The notes below the pieces were generated by a model. It saw nothing but the letters and a program-made list of their open reading frames with translations, did no database searches and was not told where the DNA came from. Both the position numbers and the translations under genes were made by a program. 64,000 nucleotides of DNA from Arabidopsis thaliana (taxonomy: Eukaryota > Streptophyta > Magnoliopsida > Brassicales > Brassicaceae). Every line of letters starts with the position of its first letter. Within the stretch, counting starts at the first letter, position 1. The DNA lies in contig NC_003070.9 of the NCBI RefSeq assembly GCF_000001735.4, forward strand, positions 20,135,971 to 20,199,970, in the 5' to 3' direction. Of this stretch, positions 1 to 10,852 are shown piece by piece.

Positions 1-611
1 CAGCTGAGGAAGCTGCTAGAGCTTACGATGCTGCAGCGCGGAGAATCCGTGGATCTAAAGCTAAGGTGAATTTCCCTGAAGAAAACATGAAGGCTAATTC
101 TCAGAAACGCTCTGTGAAGGCTAATCTTCAGAAACCAGTGGCTAAACCTAACCCTAACCCAAGTCCAGCTTTGGTTCAGAACTCGAACATCTCCTTTGAA
201 AATATGTGTTTCATGGAGGAGAAACACCAAGTGAGCAACAACAACAACAACCAGTTTGGGATGACAAACTCCGTTGATGCTGGATGTAATGGGTATCAGT
301 ATTTCAGCTCTGACCAGGGTAGTAATTCTTTCGATTGTTCGGAGTTTGGTTGGAGCGATCAAGCTCCGATAACTCCCGACATCTCTTCTGCGGTTATCAA
401 CAACAACAACTCAGCTCTGTTCTTTGAGGAAGCCAATCCAGCTAAGAAGCTCAAGTCTATGGATTTCGAGACACCTTACAACAACACTGAATGGGACGCT
501 TCACTGGATTTCCTCAACGAAGATGCTGTAACGACTCAGGACAATGGTGCAAACCCTATGGACCTATGGAGTATTGATGAAATTCATTCCATGATTGGAG
601 GAGTCTTCTGA
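1..611 (+). CDS. RAP2.12: RAP2.12, group VII ERF transcription factor (3' part)
   Basis: The reading frame is open from base 3 to the stop at 609-611, about 202 residues. It begins inside the AP2/ERF DNA-binding domain: the first residues (AEEAARAYDAAARRIRG, then SKAKVNFPEE) are the end of that domain. An Asn/Gln-rich middle follows, then a C-terminal acidic block ending DLWSIDEIHSMIGGVF, which matches the transactivation end of RAP2.12 as I recall it; RAP2.2 is the close alternative. In this family the protein is a nuclear activator of hypoxia genes, controlled by an N-terminal Cys degron that lies outside the window. The sequence has no intron in the visible part. The 3' UTR may contain a short intron starting near 627, but I cannot prove it. 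Confidence 0.9.
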   Translation, partial: AEEAARAYDAAARRIRGSKAKVNFPEENMKANSQKRSVKANLQKPVAKPNPNPSPALVQNSNISFENMCFMEEKHQVSNNNNNQFGMTNSVDAGCNGYQYFSSDQGSNSFDCSEFGWSDQAPITPDISSAVINNNNSALFFEEANPAKKLKSMDFETPYNNTEWDASLDFLNEDAVTTQDNGANPMDLWSIDEIHSMIGGVF

Positions 612-1754
612 AGAGATCCAGTTTCATGTAAATAAGGCTGCATGTTTGTGAGTTTCCCGCATCGTTCGTTTATCAACCTCCAAAACTTTCTAATGTCTGT
701 TACTTGCATCTTCTTCTGCTGTCTCTGTCTGTCTCTCTCAGGAGTTCCTGTTTGCATTGCGAGAAGCCATGAGCCTCTATCTTGAGGGTAGTTGTGATGA
801 AGTTAAGTAGAGGCTTATTTTTAGGGGTTGTGGTAGTTTTTGTTTTAGTGAATCTTTTGAATTCGTTTGTGTTTTGTTTTTGTTACTTTATGCCCCAAAA
901 CTCCTTTAACATTTGTCATAATGTGTTTGAACCTCTCATCTGTTTAATCAAATAAATCTTCTTTGTATGCTACTAAGAGTATGTGAGAACTGTTGAACAT
1001 AACAAAGAAGTCACAAGCTAAGTTTGAACCAAACCGGTTCTCGTAAATTTGTGATCAGAAAAAAAGCGGTGATCAACTGATCATCAAAGTGATTGCCTAG
1101 AGAAGTGCGCCACTTTTGTTATTTTGTGGTACAATGAATCTAGAGGGAACAAACGTTGAAACGACGACGTTAAACGACAGAAGAATCTCTAAAGGTTGAA
1201 CTCTCTTTTTGCAAGTGGTAACTGGTGAGTTTGTGTCTTTCTCGTGACCGTTTCCTTATGATAACAGAAAATAAAAGAGAGTAAATTAACTCTTCTGGAC
1301 AGTTCTGCTTCTTTAGGTCATTTTCACTCTGTATAAATATCTAAGCATTAGCACACATTCTTTATTTTTTACTGAAACATATTTATATGTATTTGGTAAT
1401 TTAATCTACTGATTTTTCATATAAATTGTTGTTAGTTACCGTATTACTGTCAAAATGTAGCCCAAAATGTAAGTGTCAAGGTGCTTTGAGTTGTGTGATG
1501 ACAAGTTTGACATAACATTTGGTTTCTCCTATTATTGTGAAGAAATGAAATTATCTTATGGTGATACTTGCATTAATATTACTAATCAAACCATTTGACT
1601 TCTTTTCAAAAGTCTTTGTATATAAGTGTGGACACACATTTTATATCATAAATAAATACATAGTCTTGTCGACATGTCTATAAGTTAGATTTAAAAAGCA
1701 AATGATTTGGTCTATATAACACACACATCACGAGTCTTTAGAATTTTGTGGTGA
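612..1754. other. Intergenic: RAP2.12 3' UTR and GLIP5 promoter
   Basis: The first 350 bases look like 3' UTR of the preceding gene (pyrimidine-rich, then AATAAA-like AT-rich sequence near 950). The rest is AT-rich promoter DNA. Two TATA-like sites precede GLIP5: TATATAAG near 1619-1626 and TATATAA at 1713-1719. I see no other gene. Confidence 0.5.
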
Positions 1755-3667
1755 ATGAGAGAGTCAACTTTAATGGAGAAAGTCACAAGGAGAACTATCT
1801 CCTCCTTCATCTTCTTTATCGTCTCTTCTACCATTCTTTTTCTCGCCGGAAAATCCTCGGCCAAAATTTCTCATAACGGTGACAATAATGTGACGGCCTT
1901 GTTCCTCTTTGGAGACTCTTTCTTGGATGCAGGAAACAATAATTACATTAACACCACTACACTTGACCAAGCCAATTTTCCACCTTATGGTCAAACATTC
2001 TTTGGCCTCCCCACCGGAAGATTCTCCGACGGTCGTCTCATCTCTGATTTCATTGGTGAGAAGATTATATTTCTTATTATTCATATATTAGCTCGTGGTC
2101 TTATTTAAAGATATAATATTGACGGAAATGTACGTTAATGATAGCGGAATATGCGAATTTGCCGTTAATTCCGCCGTTTTTGGAACCGGGAAATAGTCAA
2201 AAGAAGCTTTACGGCGTCAACTTTGCGTCTGCTGGTGCTGGTGCTCTTGTGGAAACGTTCCAAGGTTCGGTACGTTTTTTTTATCTTTTACTTTATTTTA
2301 TTTTAATTTCTGTGGGATTTTTTTAGTAATAGTTTTGCATTATAATGTATCTTAAAATAGATATATCATTTGATTGAGTTTCGTAACTTTCGTTTGCTTA
2401 ATTGATCCATGAGTTTGATTGAATGTAGTTAACTTTTCTATACCTAAATTGTTGATTAAATGATTGCATATGGAAGTGGGTTTTGAGTTTTGACCCGATT
2501 ATTGTGGCTAAATTAATTGAACAATCTTCTTTAAAATGTAGTTTTTTGGTCCCACCTACGATTTGTTGTATCCTTTTACATGCTTTATTTATTTATAAAG
2601 ATAGTAGAATTCCTTTTCAATTTTATTAAATTGCAAAATATGTAGTACCCACTTACTTATTTAGGACAATTAGATTTTTAAATTTAAGGTTAGGTCAGAT
2701 ATATTATTCTATGTTGTTCAACGTGGTAACCAATTCCTAATAATTGTAAGGTTATAAATTTGAGAACACAATTGGATCACTACAAGAAAGTGGAGAGATT
2801 ATGGAGGACAAACTTTGGTAAAGAAGAAAGCAAGAAGAGAATCTCAAGAGCTGTCTATTTGATAAGCATTGGGAGCAATGACTACTCAAGCATTTTCTTG
2901 ACCAATCAATCTCTTCCCATTTCAATGTCTCAACATGTTGACATTGTCATTGGTAATCTGACTACATTCATTCATGTAAGTTCATCATCATCATAATATA
3001 AACCTTATTTTTGTTACATTCATTTATCCATTATAAGATTTTGTAACAGGAAATATACAAGATTGGAGGACGTAAATTCGGGTTCTTGAATGTGCCTGAC
3101 TTGGGTTGTTTTCCGGCTTTACGAATTCTACAACCGAAGAATGATGATTCTTGCTTAAGAGATGCTTCAAGATTAGCAAGCATGCATAACAGAGCTCTGA
3201 CAAATCTCTTGTTTCAAATGCAAAGACAAGTCAAGGGATTCAAATTCTCCCTATTTGACATGAACAAAAGCCTTAGACTCAGAATGCAACATCCTTCTAA
3301 ATTTGGTAAGTGAGCTCTTTGTGAATTTTGTTGGGCTATTCCACTTATGATATTCATTTAAGGGGCCATTAAAGTATATGTTCATAACCCAATACCATTT
3401 TTGTGATAAATAAAAGGGTTTAAAGAAGGGGAAGAAGCTTGTTGTGGAACTGGGAAGTGGAGAGGAGTATTCAGCTGTGGAGGGAAGAGAATTGTGAAAG
3501 AATATCAATTGTGTGAGAATCCTAAAGATTATATTTTTTGGGATTCACTTCATCTCACACAAAATACATATAACCAATTCGCAAACTTAATTTGGAACGG
3601 TGGACACATGTCAGATTCTCTAGTGGTTGGTCCATACAATATCAATAATTTATTTCAGATTCCTTGA
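1755..3667 (+). CDS. GLIP5: GDSL lipase/esterase GLIP5 (5 exons)
   Basis: Exons are 1755-2055, 2145-2269, 2751-2975, 3050-3305 and 3417-3667; they join to 386 codons, 385 aa. All introns are GT-AG. An N-terminal signal peptide points to secretion. The GDSL blocks are present: catalytic Ser in LFLFGDSFLDAG, Gly in block II (NFASAGAG), Asn in IGSNDY, and the Asp/His pair in FWDSLHL. Paralogues are secreted serine hydrolases involved in pathogen resistance. The start is uncertain: the first ATG is at 1755, but a second in-frame ATG at 1773 directly precedes the basic/hydrophobic signal sequence, and the nearest TATA box (1713) would leave almost no leader for the first one. RAP2.12 lies upstream and a ubiquitin-like gene converges from downstream. 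Confidence 0.9.
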
Positions 3668-4440
3668 TTTGAATGTATTACACTATAATACACATGGAAT
3701 TCAATTTAGTGTTCATTTTTTACAACTTTTTTTTCAATTATGGATCCAAAATTCAATATATGAAATGTGATGTCATGTTTTCCCCGGTCTCTAGTGCTAT
3801 ATAGCTAATAACATGTTTAACTGGTGAGAATAACAGGTTTACACTAGTTAGTATGGAAAATGATTTGTATTACAAGAATTTAGACGGAACGAATTTCCCT
3901 ATATTGCTAAGAGTGATAAAAATTAAGAAAAGCTAGCTTTCCCATAGATTATGTAGTATATCTAAAAAATTAGGTAGAAGTTGCTCAAAAGTTTTTTCCC
4001 TCTAGTGAACCACGCTACGAGTGAACTATTTTTGTATAATTACATTCAATTTATCTTCCGGACCGTTCAACAAGGGCTTATATCTTTCATTTTTGGATGT
4101 TTACATCAACTCCAATTTATATATTCATAACGAGACAAAAAAAAAAACACATACCTGGCGAGAAGAATAGATTATCGAAGATTTTTACAAAAATAAATAA
4201 ATAAATAAATAAAGGAAATGAAAAATAAAAGTAGCCATTATTTTAAAACCAATTGCAACAAACAATGGAATAACGCACAAACAAGAAAGGTACAAATACT
4301 ACTAATTCTTTTATTTTATTTTAAAGAGATAAATTAAGCAAAAACAAGATACAAAACATCTTGAATTTATTAAAACTCCACTAGTCTTTGACAAGAAAAC
4401 AGAAATACGAATATAAATCCTCCAAATTAGCCGCCAAGTC
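3668..4440. other. Intergenic between convergent GLIP5 and ubiquitin-like gene
   Basis: AT-rich 3' flanks of the two convergent genes. It contains an (AATA)n microsatellite at about 4190-4213. Just beyond the stop of the ubiquitin-like gene, an out-of-frame Leu-Gly-Gly-stop can be read at 4438-4427 on the - strand. Confidence 0.5.
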
Positions 4441-4917
4441 TTAGAGACGCTTTATCAAGTGAAGGATCGAGTCGTTCTGGATGTTGTAGTCAGCTAAAGT
4501 GAGACCATCTTCGAGTTGCTTGCCTTTAAAAATCAGCCTCTGTTGGTCCACCGGGATGCCTTGTTTATCTTGAATTTTGGCCTTGATGTTTTCAATAGTG
4601 TCGCAGTTCTCCACCTCTAAGACGATTCTCCTTCCTGTCAAAGTCTTAATAAAAATAAACATGACTTCATGACGAAAGTCCGGCCCATTATATCCACCGG
4701 TTGGATTTTCGCCGATATTGAGGTCGATGGTTTTGGAGCTATCGACCTCTAGGTTGATCATTGTGTTTTTGTCCACAGTATTTATAGAAAGATGCATGAC
4801 TTTACCATGAAGAATGTCCGGTGGAATATTTTGACTGATCGTCGGGTCTTCGTCGATTTTGAGGTTGACGGTTTTGGAGCTATCAACCTCTAGGTTGATC
4901 CTTGTTTTCCCATCCAT
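4441..4917 (-). CDS. Ubiquitin-like protein, tandem modules (UBL-1; At1g53930-type)
   Basis: Single-exon ORF of 158 aa. The C-terminal half (from about residue 85) is a well-kept ubiquitin fold: [10 protein letters not shown], then [29 protein letters not shown] and [14 protein letters not shown], including the Ile44-type patch and a Lys48-type lysine. Two short degenerate modules precede it, each with an NLEVDSSKT core and a D/N-L-N/K-I tail. The chain ends ...HLIKRL, where ubiquitin has ...VLRLRGG, so it cannot be conjugated in the normal way. It converges on GLIP5. The function is unknown; related ubiquitin-like genes recur at 10478, 11641 and 13364. Col-0 annotation has ubiquitin-like genes here, as I recall. 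Confidence 0.75.
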   Translation of the reverse strand: MDGKTRINLEVDSSKTVNLKIDEDPTISQNIPPDILHGKVMHLSINTVDKNTMINLEVDSSKTIDLNIGENPTGGYNGPDFRHEVMFIFIKTLTGRRIVLEVENCDTIENIKAKIQDKQGIPVDQQRLIFKGKQLEDGLTLADYNIQNDSILHLIKRL

Positions 4918-5339
4918 AGTCTCCTGATAAATCTGTATTCTATCACGTACTCACAAGCGAAGGTGGTAAAAAATAAACGGGAATGAGATCTAAGCACCTC
5001 TTAGACTAAAGCTCATAGGGGGTTAATATAGATCGTTGTGGGAATTTATTTGGTTAACAATTCCCTATACTCATTTCATTTATTGTTATGACGGCTTTTT
5101 GGAAACGTCTTCTTGACTGAGATGTAATCAACCGTTGTGAAGAAACCAAGTCGTGCGTGACTCTTTGGTTTCCTTTCCGGAGATGTTACAAATTTAGTTT
5201 TCCCATTAATTATAAAAAGACAAAAACAGGCCGTTTATGATACTACGATTGACCTATCAGTTCTGTGGGAAAAAAACATCTATTATAGTTCCATTACAGT
5301 GATTTCTTAAAAAAATTATCAAAGTTTTTACTTAAATTT
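4918..5339. other. Intergenic: UBL-1 promoter side
   Basis: AT-rich upstream DNA of the - strand ubiquitin-like gene. No other feature seen. Confidence 0.4.
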
Positions 5340-5690
5340 CTCAATCTTTCTAGACCATCACACATGAAGGCTCAACAACAGGAATTTGGAGTGGACCATC
5401 GAATGTTAGCGGACCTTGTAATCTCAAATGGATTGAAGTAGAGTTTGTCGATGTATACATATATAGGTATGAAAATAAAAGGAAGAGGTTCTATCTTGTC
5501 TAGTCCTAGCTATTAGTCATGTACTCATGCATGTTCTTTATGTCTTTATGTTGTTTATAAATAGTAATAATTGATGAACGTTTGCAATAATATGAACAAT
5601 CTGCTCAAAATGTTTATTTTTTTTAACTACAATCACAGTTACTTAGACCGCAAGAAACCTGTATTAGAAGAGAAATCATGGGTTTATCCG
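5340..5690 (+). pseudogene. GLIP 3'-end fragment (exon 5 tail plus 3' flank)
   Basis: From 5384 the + strand reads IWSGPSNVSGPCNLKWIEV, which aligns with the C-terminus of GLIP2 (IWSGPTNVTKPYNLQALFEL). Just upstream, a decayed stretch resembles the HLTEKAHQQIAEL segment. The following 250 bases (GTTTGTCGATGTATA..., then TCTTGTCTAGTCCTAGCTAT, then CTACAATCAC and TTAGACCGCAA) match the 3' flank of the broken GLIP at 9303-10030. It is therefore a relic of a former GLIP copy between GLIP5 and GLIP2. The rest of that gene is gone. Confidence 0.7.
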
Positions 5691-6094
5691 TTTATGTTAG
5701 GCGAGAGCGTTTAGTTATTCAGAGAAGAAGAGATTGGACAAATCTTGCAGGTTTCATAAATTATTTTCCATCATTTTATTAAAATAGACAGTGCAAACAG
5801 TCACTTGGTTTCATCTCTGTGTTTTATCTGGTTCCATCTTTGAAATTAGTGGGATCCTCCACTATAACAAAAGTCTTAAAGAAAACCTCCACTAATTTTA
5901 AATGTAATTTCCGATAGAACAAAGTCTTAATTAAAAACCAAACCACACCGATAAAGTTCCAAATGTTACCAAAAAAAAAAAAAAAAGCTGCAAAATGCAA
6001 ACTAAAAAAGGGTAAAAAAAAACATTCCAGCAACATACCACCAACTCTTCAATCTACTTACCGAAGACGATGCGTTTTGTTTAATCATCGCATG
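5691..6094. other. Intergenic, AT-rich
   Basis: AT-rich, with a poly(A) run near 5970-5987. The open frame on the - strand here is low complexity (Phe-rich) and I do not regard it as a gene. Confidence 0.4.
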
Positions 6095-6540
6095 CTATGT
6101 CAGTATGTCACCCACAAATAAAATCCTCATCATACAAAGCTCCGCTTGCTTAGCCATCATCTTCGTCAATGTGTTTTCCATCTCTCGCTTCTTTGGTCCA
6201 TCTTTGACCTTCCCCCAGCTTGCAATCCACTTGGCTTCATCAATACCAAAACAATTCGGATTCTCAGCCTTAACAAAAGAAACGAACTCTTGACAAAAGG
6301 GCTTAGTACTCTCGTGACTCGGTTTGGTGGTTGTCTTAGAACCAGAAGGCTTGCTCACAACACTGGTTTTAGCCGGCTTCTTGAAATGCTCTTCTTTCTT
6401 TGATTCTTCAAGAGGTTTGGATTCCTCAGACTCTTCATCAGAAGAACCAGATTCATATTCAATAGAACCAGGCTCTTCTTCTTCTTCGGATTAATCATTC
6501 AATTTTATTTCGACTCGGTTATGAAGCCAAGATTCTGCCG
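6095..6540 (-). pseudogene. Possible relic of a storekeeper/GeBP-like gene
   Basis: A - strand frame reads an acidic, Ser/Glu/Lys-rich stretch (SEEEEEPGSIEYESGSSDEE, then Lys/Pro/Ser-rich). It continues to KPFCQEFVSFVKAENPNCFG, then WIASWGKVKDGPKKREMENT and MMAKQAEL, ending at 6095. An in-frame stop lies just before the acidic stretch, and the frame upstream of it still reads as protein-like (AAESWLHNRVEIKLND). The acidic/Lys-Pro N-terminus and the charged helical C-terminus resemble the outer parts of storekeeper-related (GeBP, DUF573) proteins, but the central DNA-binding domain is not visible. I treat it as a broken, internally deleted copy. The family assignment is a guess. Confidence 0.3.
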
Positions 6541-7308
6541 CTTCGATTTCTTTTAAAAGAGATCTGCAATTATACACTTTTTGTGCTCCCTCGACCGTTA
6601 GTACTTGTTTTCCACAGCACAAGTTATTTTTCATGAGCCTAGAATCCAAATTCCTGCTTGTTGTTGTATACTAGTTTCCCTCGACCATCAAGAACCCTAG
6701 TTTCTTGTCTTTTAAGACTAACTTTCAGCTTGACACAAAGCTTAACCACCAAATTGAATTCGAGGGGATTAGGGAACCGTTAACCAAAGACGTTTTTCCC
6801 CGGTTTAGTGTACTGGTTTTGATAGAGATATTTAAATCAGGTATATAAATCCCCTCTTGTAACATAGTTCGTTATCAATATCAGAAGTAGTTACACTAAA
6901 ACGTTCTGTTTCTAGTGGCCGTATTGTATACAACAATAACTGCACGTACGCAATGACCACAATGATTGGATTGCTCAACAGCTCAAAATCCTTAACTTTT
7001 TCACAACACTTGCTTTATAAGGTTTCAGACAGTATAGGTTAAAATAAGAACAAACGACAACAACATAAAATTCAAAACAAATGGGCAGTTAGAAGATCTA
7101 TTTTACAACACTATTTCTTAGAACAACTTGACCACAAGAAAAAAAAACAATTCTCATCAATCAACCAATTTTATTGAAATAAACTATTGAAAAAATTCAA
7201 AAAATATATAAGAACAAAAACAGAGCACTTGCTATTATATGAAGACCAAAACAGAACATTTGTTTTATATAAACACTAAACAGTAATACCAAGAACACAA
7301 CATTAAAC
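6541..7308. other. Intergenic: GLIP2 promoter
   Basis: AT-rich upstream DNA. TTATATAAA at about 7264-7272 lies some 40 bases before the GLIP2 ATG and is the likely TATA box; a second TATATAA occurs near 7204. No other gene seen. Confidence 0.45.
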
Positions 7309-8833
7309 ATGGAAAACTCTCGATCAACTTTGATCATCTTCTTTGCTTACACAACAATCATATTAATCGGTTCTATCAACTGTAGAGACAACAACAACAA
7401 CAATCTGGTAACAAACCAATCCGCTTTGTTCGTGTTTGGCGATTCTGTGTTCGATGCCGGAAACAACAATTACATCGATACTCTTCCCAGTTTCCGGTCT
7501 AATTACTGGCCATACGGCCAAACCACTTTCAAATTCCCTACTGGAAGAGTCTCCGACGGTCGTACAATTCCTGATTTTATTGGTAAGGTAACAAAATTAC
7601 TCTGTTTTGTTTCCCGGTAAATTTTTAACGGCTTTTTAAAAACTAATTGCCGACGTGGCAGCGGAGTACGCATGGTTACCGTTGATCCCAGCGTATCTAC
7701 AACCAAGTAACGGTAAAAATCAATTTCCCTACGGAGTTAGTTTTGCTTCCGCCGGTGCCGGAGCTTTAGTCGGAACCTTTCCCGGAATGGTAATAATTAT
7801 CAAACTTGTTTATTTTTATTAGTTGAATCAATGATAACTGTTTTGACTTTCTACACTCATTTTTTCTCTCATTTTTACCACTCAAGGTGATAAATTTGAA
7901 ATCACAATTAAACAATTTTAAGAAGGTTGAAAAATTGTTGAGATCTACGTTAGGAGAAGCACAAGGGAAGATGGTTATTTCAAGAGCAGTTTATCTGTTT
8001 CATATCGGAGTCAACGATTATCAATATCCATTCTCTACAAACTCTTCCATTTTCCAATCCAGTCCTCAAGAGATATACGTCGATTTTGTTGTCGGTAACA
8101 CAACGGCCGTGATCAAGGTAAATCATAAGTTGATGGTTGGATTCTCTTGTGGACAAGGTTGATGATCAGTTAATGTGAGCTTGTGTTTATGTTCTTAGGA
8201 AGTGTATAAAATTGGAGGAAGGAAGTTTGGATTCTTGAACATGGGAGCGTATGATTGTGCACCGGCCTCATTGATTATAGACCAAACAAAGATAGGAACT
8301 TGTTTTAAGCCGGTCACCGAGCTGATCAATCTGCACAACGAGAAGCTTGAGAGTGGTTTGAGGCGGCTAGAGCGTGAACTATCGGGATTCAAATACGCTC
8401 TTCATGACTATCACACTTCCCTATCCGTACGAATGAACAATCCTTCCAAATACGGTAACAAAACCTTTTGCAATTTTATGTAACAGATTCTTTAGTATAA
8501 CTTTTTTTTTGTCAACAACTATATTAGATTGACTCATATAAGCCAATGAGTCTTTAGTATAACCTTGTGAATCATTTTGTTTGATTTATAGGGTTTAAGG
8601 AAGGGAAAATGGCATGTTGTGGAACCGGACCATTGCGGGGAATCAATACATGCGGAGGCCGAATGGGAGTATCTCAAAGTTACGAGTTATGCGAAAAAGT
8701 TACAGATTACTTGTTCTTTGATCATTTTCATTTGACTGAGAAAGCACATCAACAAATTGCAGAGCTGATTTGGAGCGGGCCGACCAACGTCACTAAACCT
8801 TATAATCTCCAAGCGCTATTTGAACTTAATTAA
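7309..8833 (+). CDS. GLIP2: GDSL lipase GLIP2 (5 exons)
   Basis: Exons are 7309-7582, 7662-7789, 7887-8117, 8199-8454 and 8592-8833; they join to 377 codons, 376 aa. The protein has a signal peptide (hydrophobic stretch to about residue 25, then a poly-Asn stretch). GDSL blocks are intact: catalytic Ser in LFVFGDSVFDAG, Gly in FASAGAG, Asn in IGVNDY, Asp/His in FFDHFHLTEKAH. GLIP2 is described as a secreted lipase with antimicrobial activity that modulates auxin responses and resistance to soft-rot bacteria. The splice sites sit at the same positions as in GLIP5 and GLIP3, so the genes are tandem paralogues. A broken copy of exons 4-5 follows 470 bases downstream. Confidence 0.92.
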
Positions 8834-9302
8834 GCTCAATCACCAGTTGCACCTGGATTTTCATGTTTTTAGTGTGTGTGTTTTATTGTCATAATGATTG
8901 ATTAATCTTTACAATAATAATAAGAATCGAATAAGAAATTGGCCATATGTATGACATCTTGCAGTTTTCTTACATCATTTTTCCTTGTCAAGTCAGAAAA
9001 AGTTTCCAAGATAAACATCTACTTATGATGAGATATTTAACCAGAGTAAACCGAGATTGTCTTGGTCAAAGATTGAATGAGATTTGGCACAGTGTGTTTT
9101 CCTATATTAGTAGAATTCTCCCACTCCTTCTGGTTTTTGTATATTTGTTTAGTTGGCAGTTGAAACGATTTTCTTATTGGATAGAGAAGAGAAAATGGTG
9201 AAAAGTCACTTATGTTTTGTTCTTATATACAAAATCGTATCGAAATTTATCTCAAAAATTGTTTTTGTCTTCTTCCAAATGAGAGTTCGTCTTTCTTTTC
9301 TT
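8834..9302. other. Spacer between GLIP2 and broken GLIP copy
   Basis: AT-rich. ORFs here are short and not protein-like. It leads into sequence matching GLIP intron 3, so it is probably part of the same partial duplication. Confidence 0.35.
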
Positions 9303-9960
9303 AGGAAGTGTATAAATTTGGAGGAAAAAAAAAAATTGGAGGAAGAAAGTTTGGATTCTTGTATTTCGAAGTGTACGAGTGTGCACCAGCCTCATTGATT
9401 GTAGACCGAAACGAAGATAAATCTGCATTACAAGAAGTTTCCCAATGTTTAACGGCGAGTAAATCGTGAACTATCCGGATTCAAATAAGCACTTCAGGGT
9501 TATCACGCTTCTCTATCCGAAAGAATCATCAATCCTTCAAAATTAGGTAAAAGATATCTAAATTGTGTTTTTGTTTTGTTTGAAGGGTTTAAGGAAGGGA
9601 ATAAGACATGTTTGTGGGACTGGACCATTGAGGGGAATCAATACATGTGGAGGCCGAGTTTCGGCACAAGTACAAGGCTACGAGTTATGTGAAAACGTTG
9701 CGGATTACTTGTTTTTGAATTCATTTCATTTGATAGAGAAGGCTCATCGGCAGACGACAGATCGCAGGGATTATTTAGAGCGGACAGGCCAATGTTACCG
9801 GACCTTATAATCTCAAAACAGTGGTTGAGTTCAAGTAGACTTTGTCGATGTATATATATGATATAAGTATGAAAATAAAAGACGAGGTAAATATCTTGTC
9901 TAGTCCTAGCTATTAGTCTTGTTATTTGTGATAAATAATATAAACAAGATCTGCTCAAAA
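9303..9960 (+). pseudogene. Broken GLIP copy (exons 4-5 and 3' flank)
   Basis: The + strand matches GLIP2 exon 4 (EVYK, IGGRKFGFL, YECAPASLIVDR) and exon 5 (CGTGPLRGINTCGGR, GYELCENVADYLF, HLIEKAH). The exon 4 part has an internal deletion, a 15-base A/G-rich expansion and an in-frame stop. In the exon 5 part the frame has shifted, and the catalytic Asp of the Asp/His pair reads Asn (FLNSFH). No exon 1-3 equivalent is present. The 3' flank to about 10030 matches the one behind the fragment at 5340. It may be joined to GLIP2 in some annotations, but I see no coding continuity. Confidence 0.75.
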
Positions 9961-10477
9961 GAAATTTATTGAGTTTGGAAAAAAAAAAAAAAATATTGAA
10001 CTACAATCACTGTTCCTTAGACCGCAAAAAACCTGCATGGGAAATTGATTTTCTTGGTTTACTTTTTAAGACGTGTTTTGGTGTGTGAAAAACAAAAAGT
10101 GATTTAAGAAATAAATTATTAACTAATTTTATTAAATCCTCGGCTCCCAGTAAATCGATTTCATTTTCATTTTCAAATATTTAGGATTAGAAATCGACCA
10201 TGCCTAGTCTTTAGAAAAGATAAAGATGACTTTAGGAGGACTCTTTGCTAAATGGTCTATTAGCATCTAATTGCAACATTTCTCATTTTTTATAAATTTG
10301 AAAATTTAGTTATATGGTTGAGATGAGGACTAGTGAAAGACTATTTGGTTCAACGTGAAAAGAAATAAGGGAGGAAGAGTGAGAGAATATATAGGAACAC
10401 GAATATTGTATTTAAAACTCTACCACCATGTTTTTAGAACAGATAAGTAGCTTTATTTTAGAAAAAACAAAAAAAAA
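9961..10477. other. Intergenic between GLIP relic and UBL-2
   Basis: AT-rich flank of two convergent units. The first 80 bases repeat the module seen at about 5610-5660. Nothing else recognised. Confidence 0.4.
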
Positions 10478-10852
10478 TCAGCAGATACAACCATTCTGCA
10501 TAATGACAAGGTTCGCGTCGGGCTTGATGTTGTAGTCAGATATGGTGGCATTGTTCTTGAGCTTCGTGCCAAGATGGTTTAGATCCTGCTGATCCACTGG
10601 TGGGCCTCCCTGATCATGGATCATGGACTTGAGTTTTTTAATGGTATCGGACCCCTTCACCTCCAGGATAAATGTTTTCTCCTTTATAGTCGATACAAAA
10701 ATCCGCATGAGTACAGCCGGACCGAGACGCAGTACCAATTGACGTGTCGGCTCTCCATTGATCTTGAGGTCGATCGTGTCTGAGCTATCTGCAACCTCTA
10801 GGTTTATGCTCTTACCCTTTACTGTCTTGATCGAAATCTGCATTGTTAACAT
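10478..10852 (-). CDS. Divergent ubiquitin-like protein (UBL-2)
   Basis: Single-exon ORF, 124 aa; a second in-frame Met at residue 4 (MQISIKT) aligns with the ubiquitin start and may be the real one. Residues 4-40 are a truncated ubiquitin-like module (MQISIKTVKGK, then SSDTIDLKINGEPTR); residues 49-124 are a second, full-length but strongly diverged module (RIFVSTIKEKTF, VDQQ, ISDYNIKPDA). The chain ends NGCIC instead of LRGG, so Cys occupies the positions of Arg74 and Gly76. It has no Lys48-type LIFAGK segment. The gene converges on a GLIP relic, as UBL-1 does on GLIP5. The function is unknown. The conserved SSxTIDLKI...EPTR module shared with UBL-3 and UBL-4 argues that it was a real protein family. 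Confidence 0.65.
   Translation of the reverse strand: MLTMQISIKTVKGKSINLEVADSSDTIDLKINGEPTRQLVLRLGPAVLMRIFVSTIKEKTFILEVKGSDTIKKLKSMIHDQGGPPVDQQDLNHLGTKLKNNATISDYNIKPDANLVIMQNGCIC

Noticed and set aside
8947-9398. Two ORFs between GLIP2 and its broken copy
   Set aside because: Cover intron-like and pseudogene sequence in the wrong frame.
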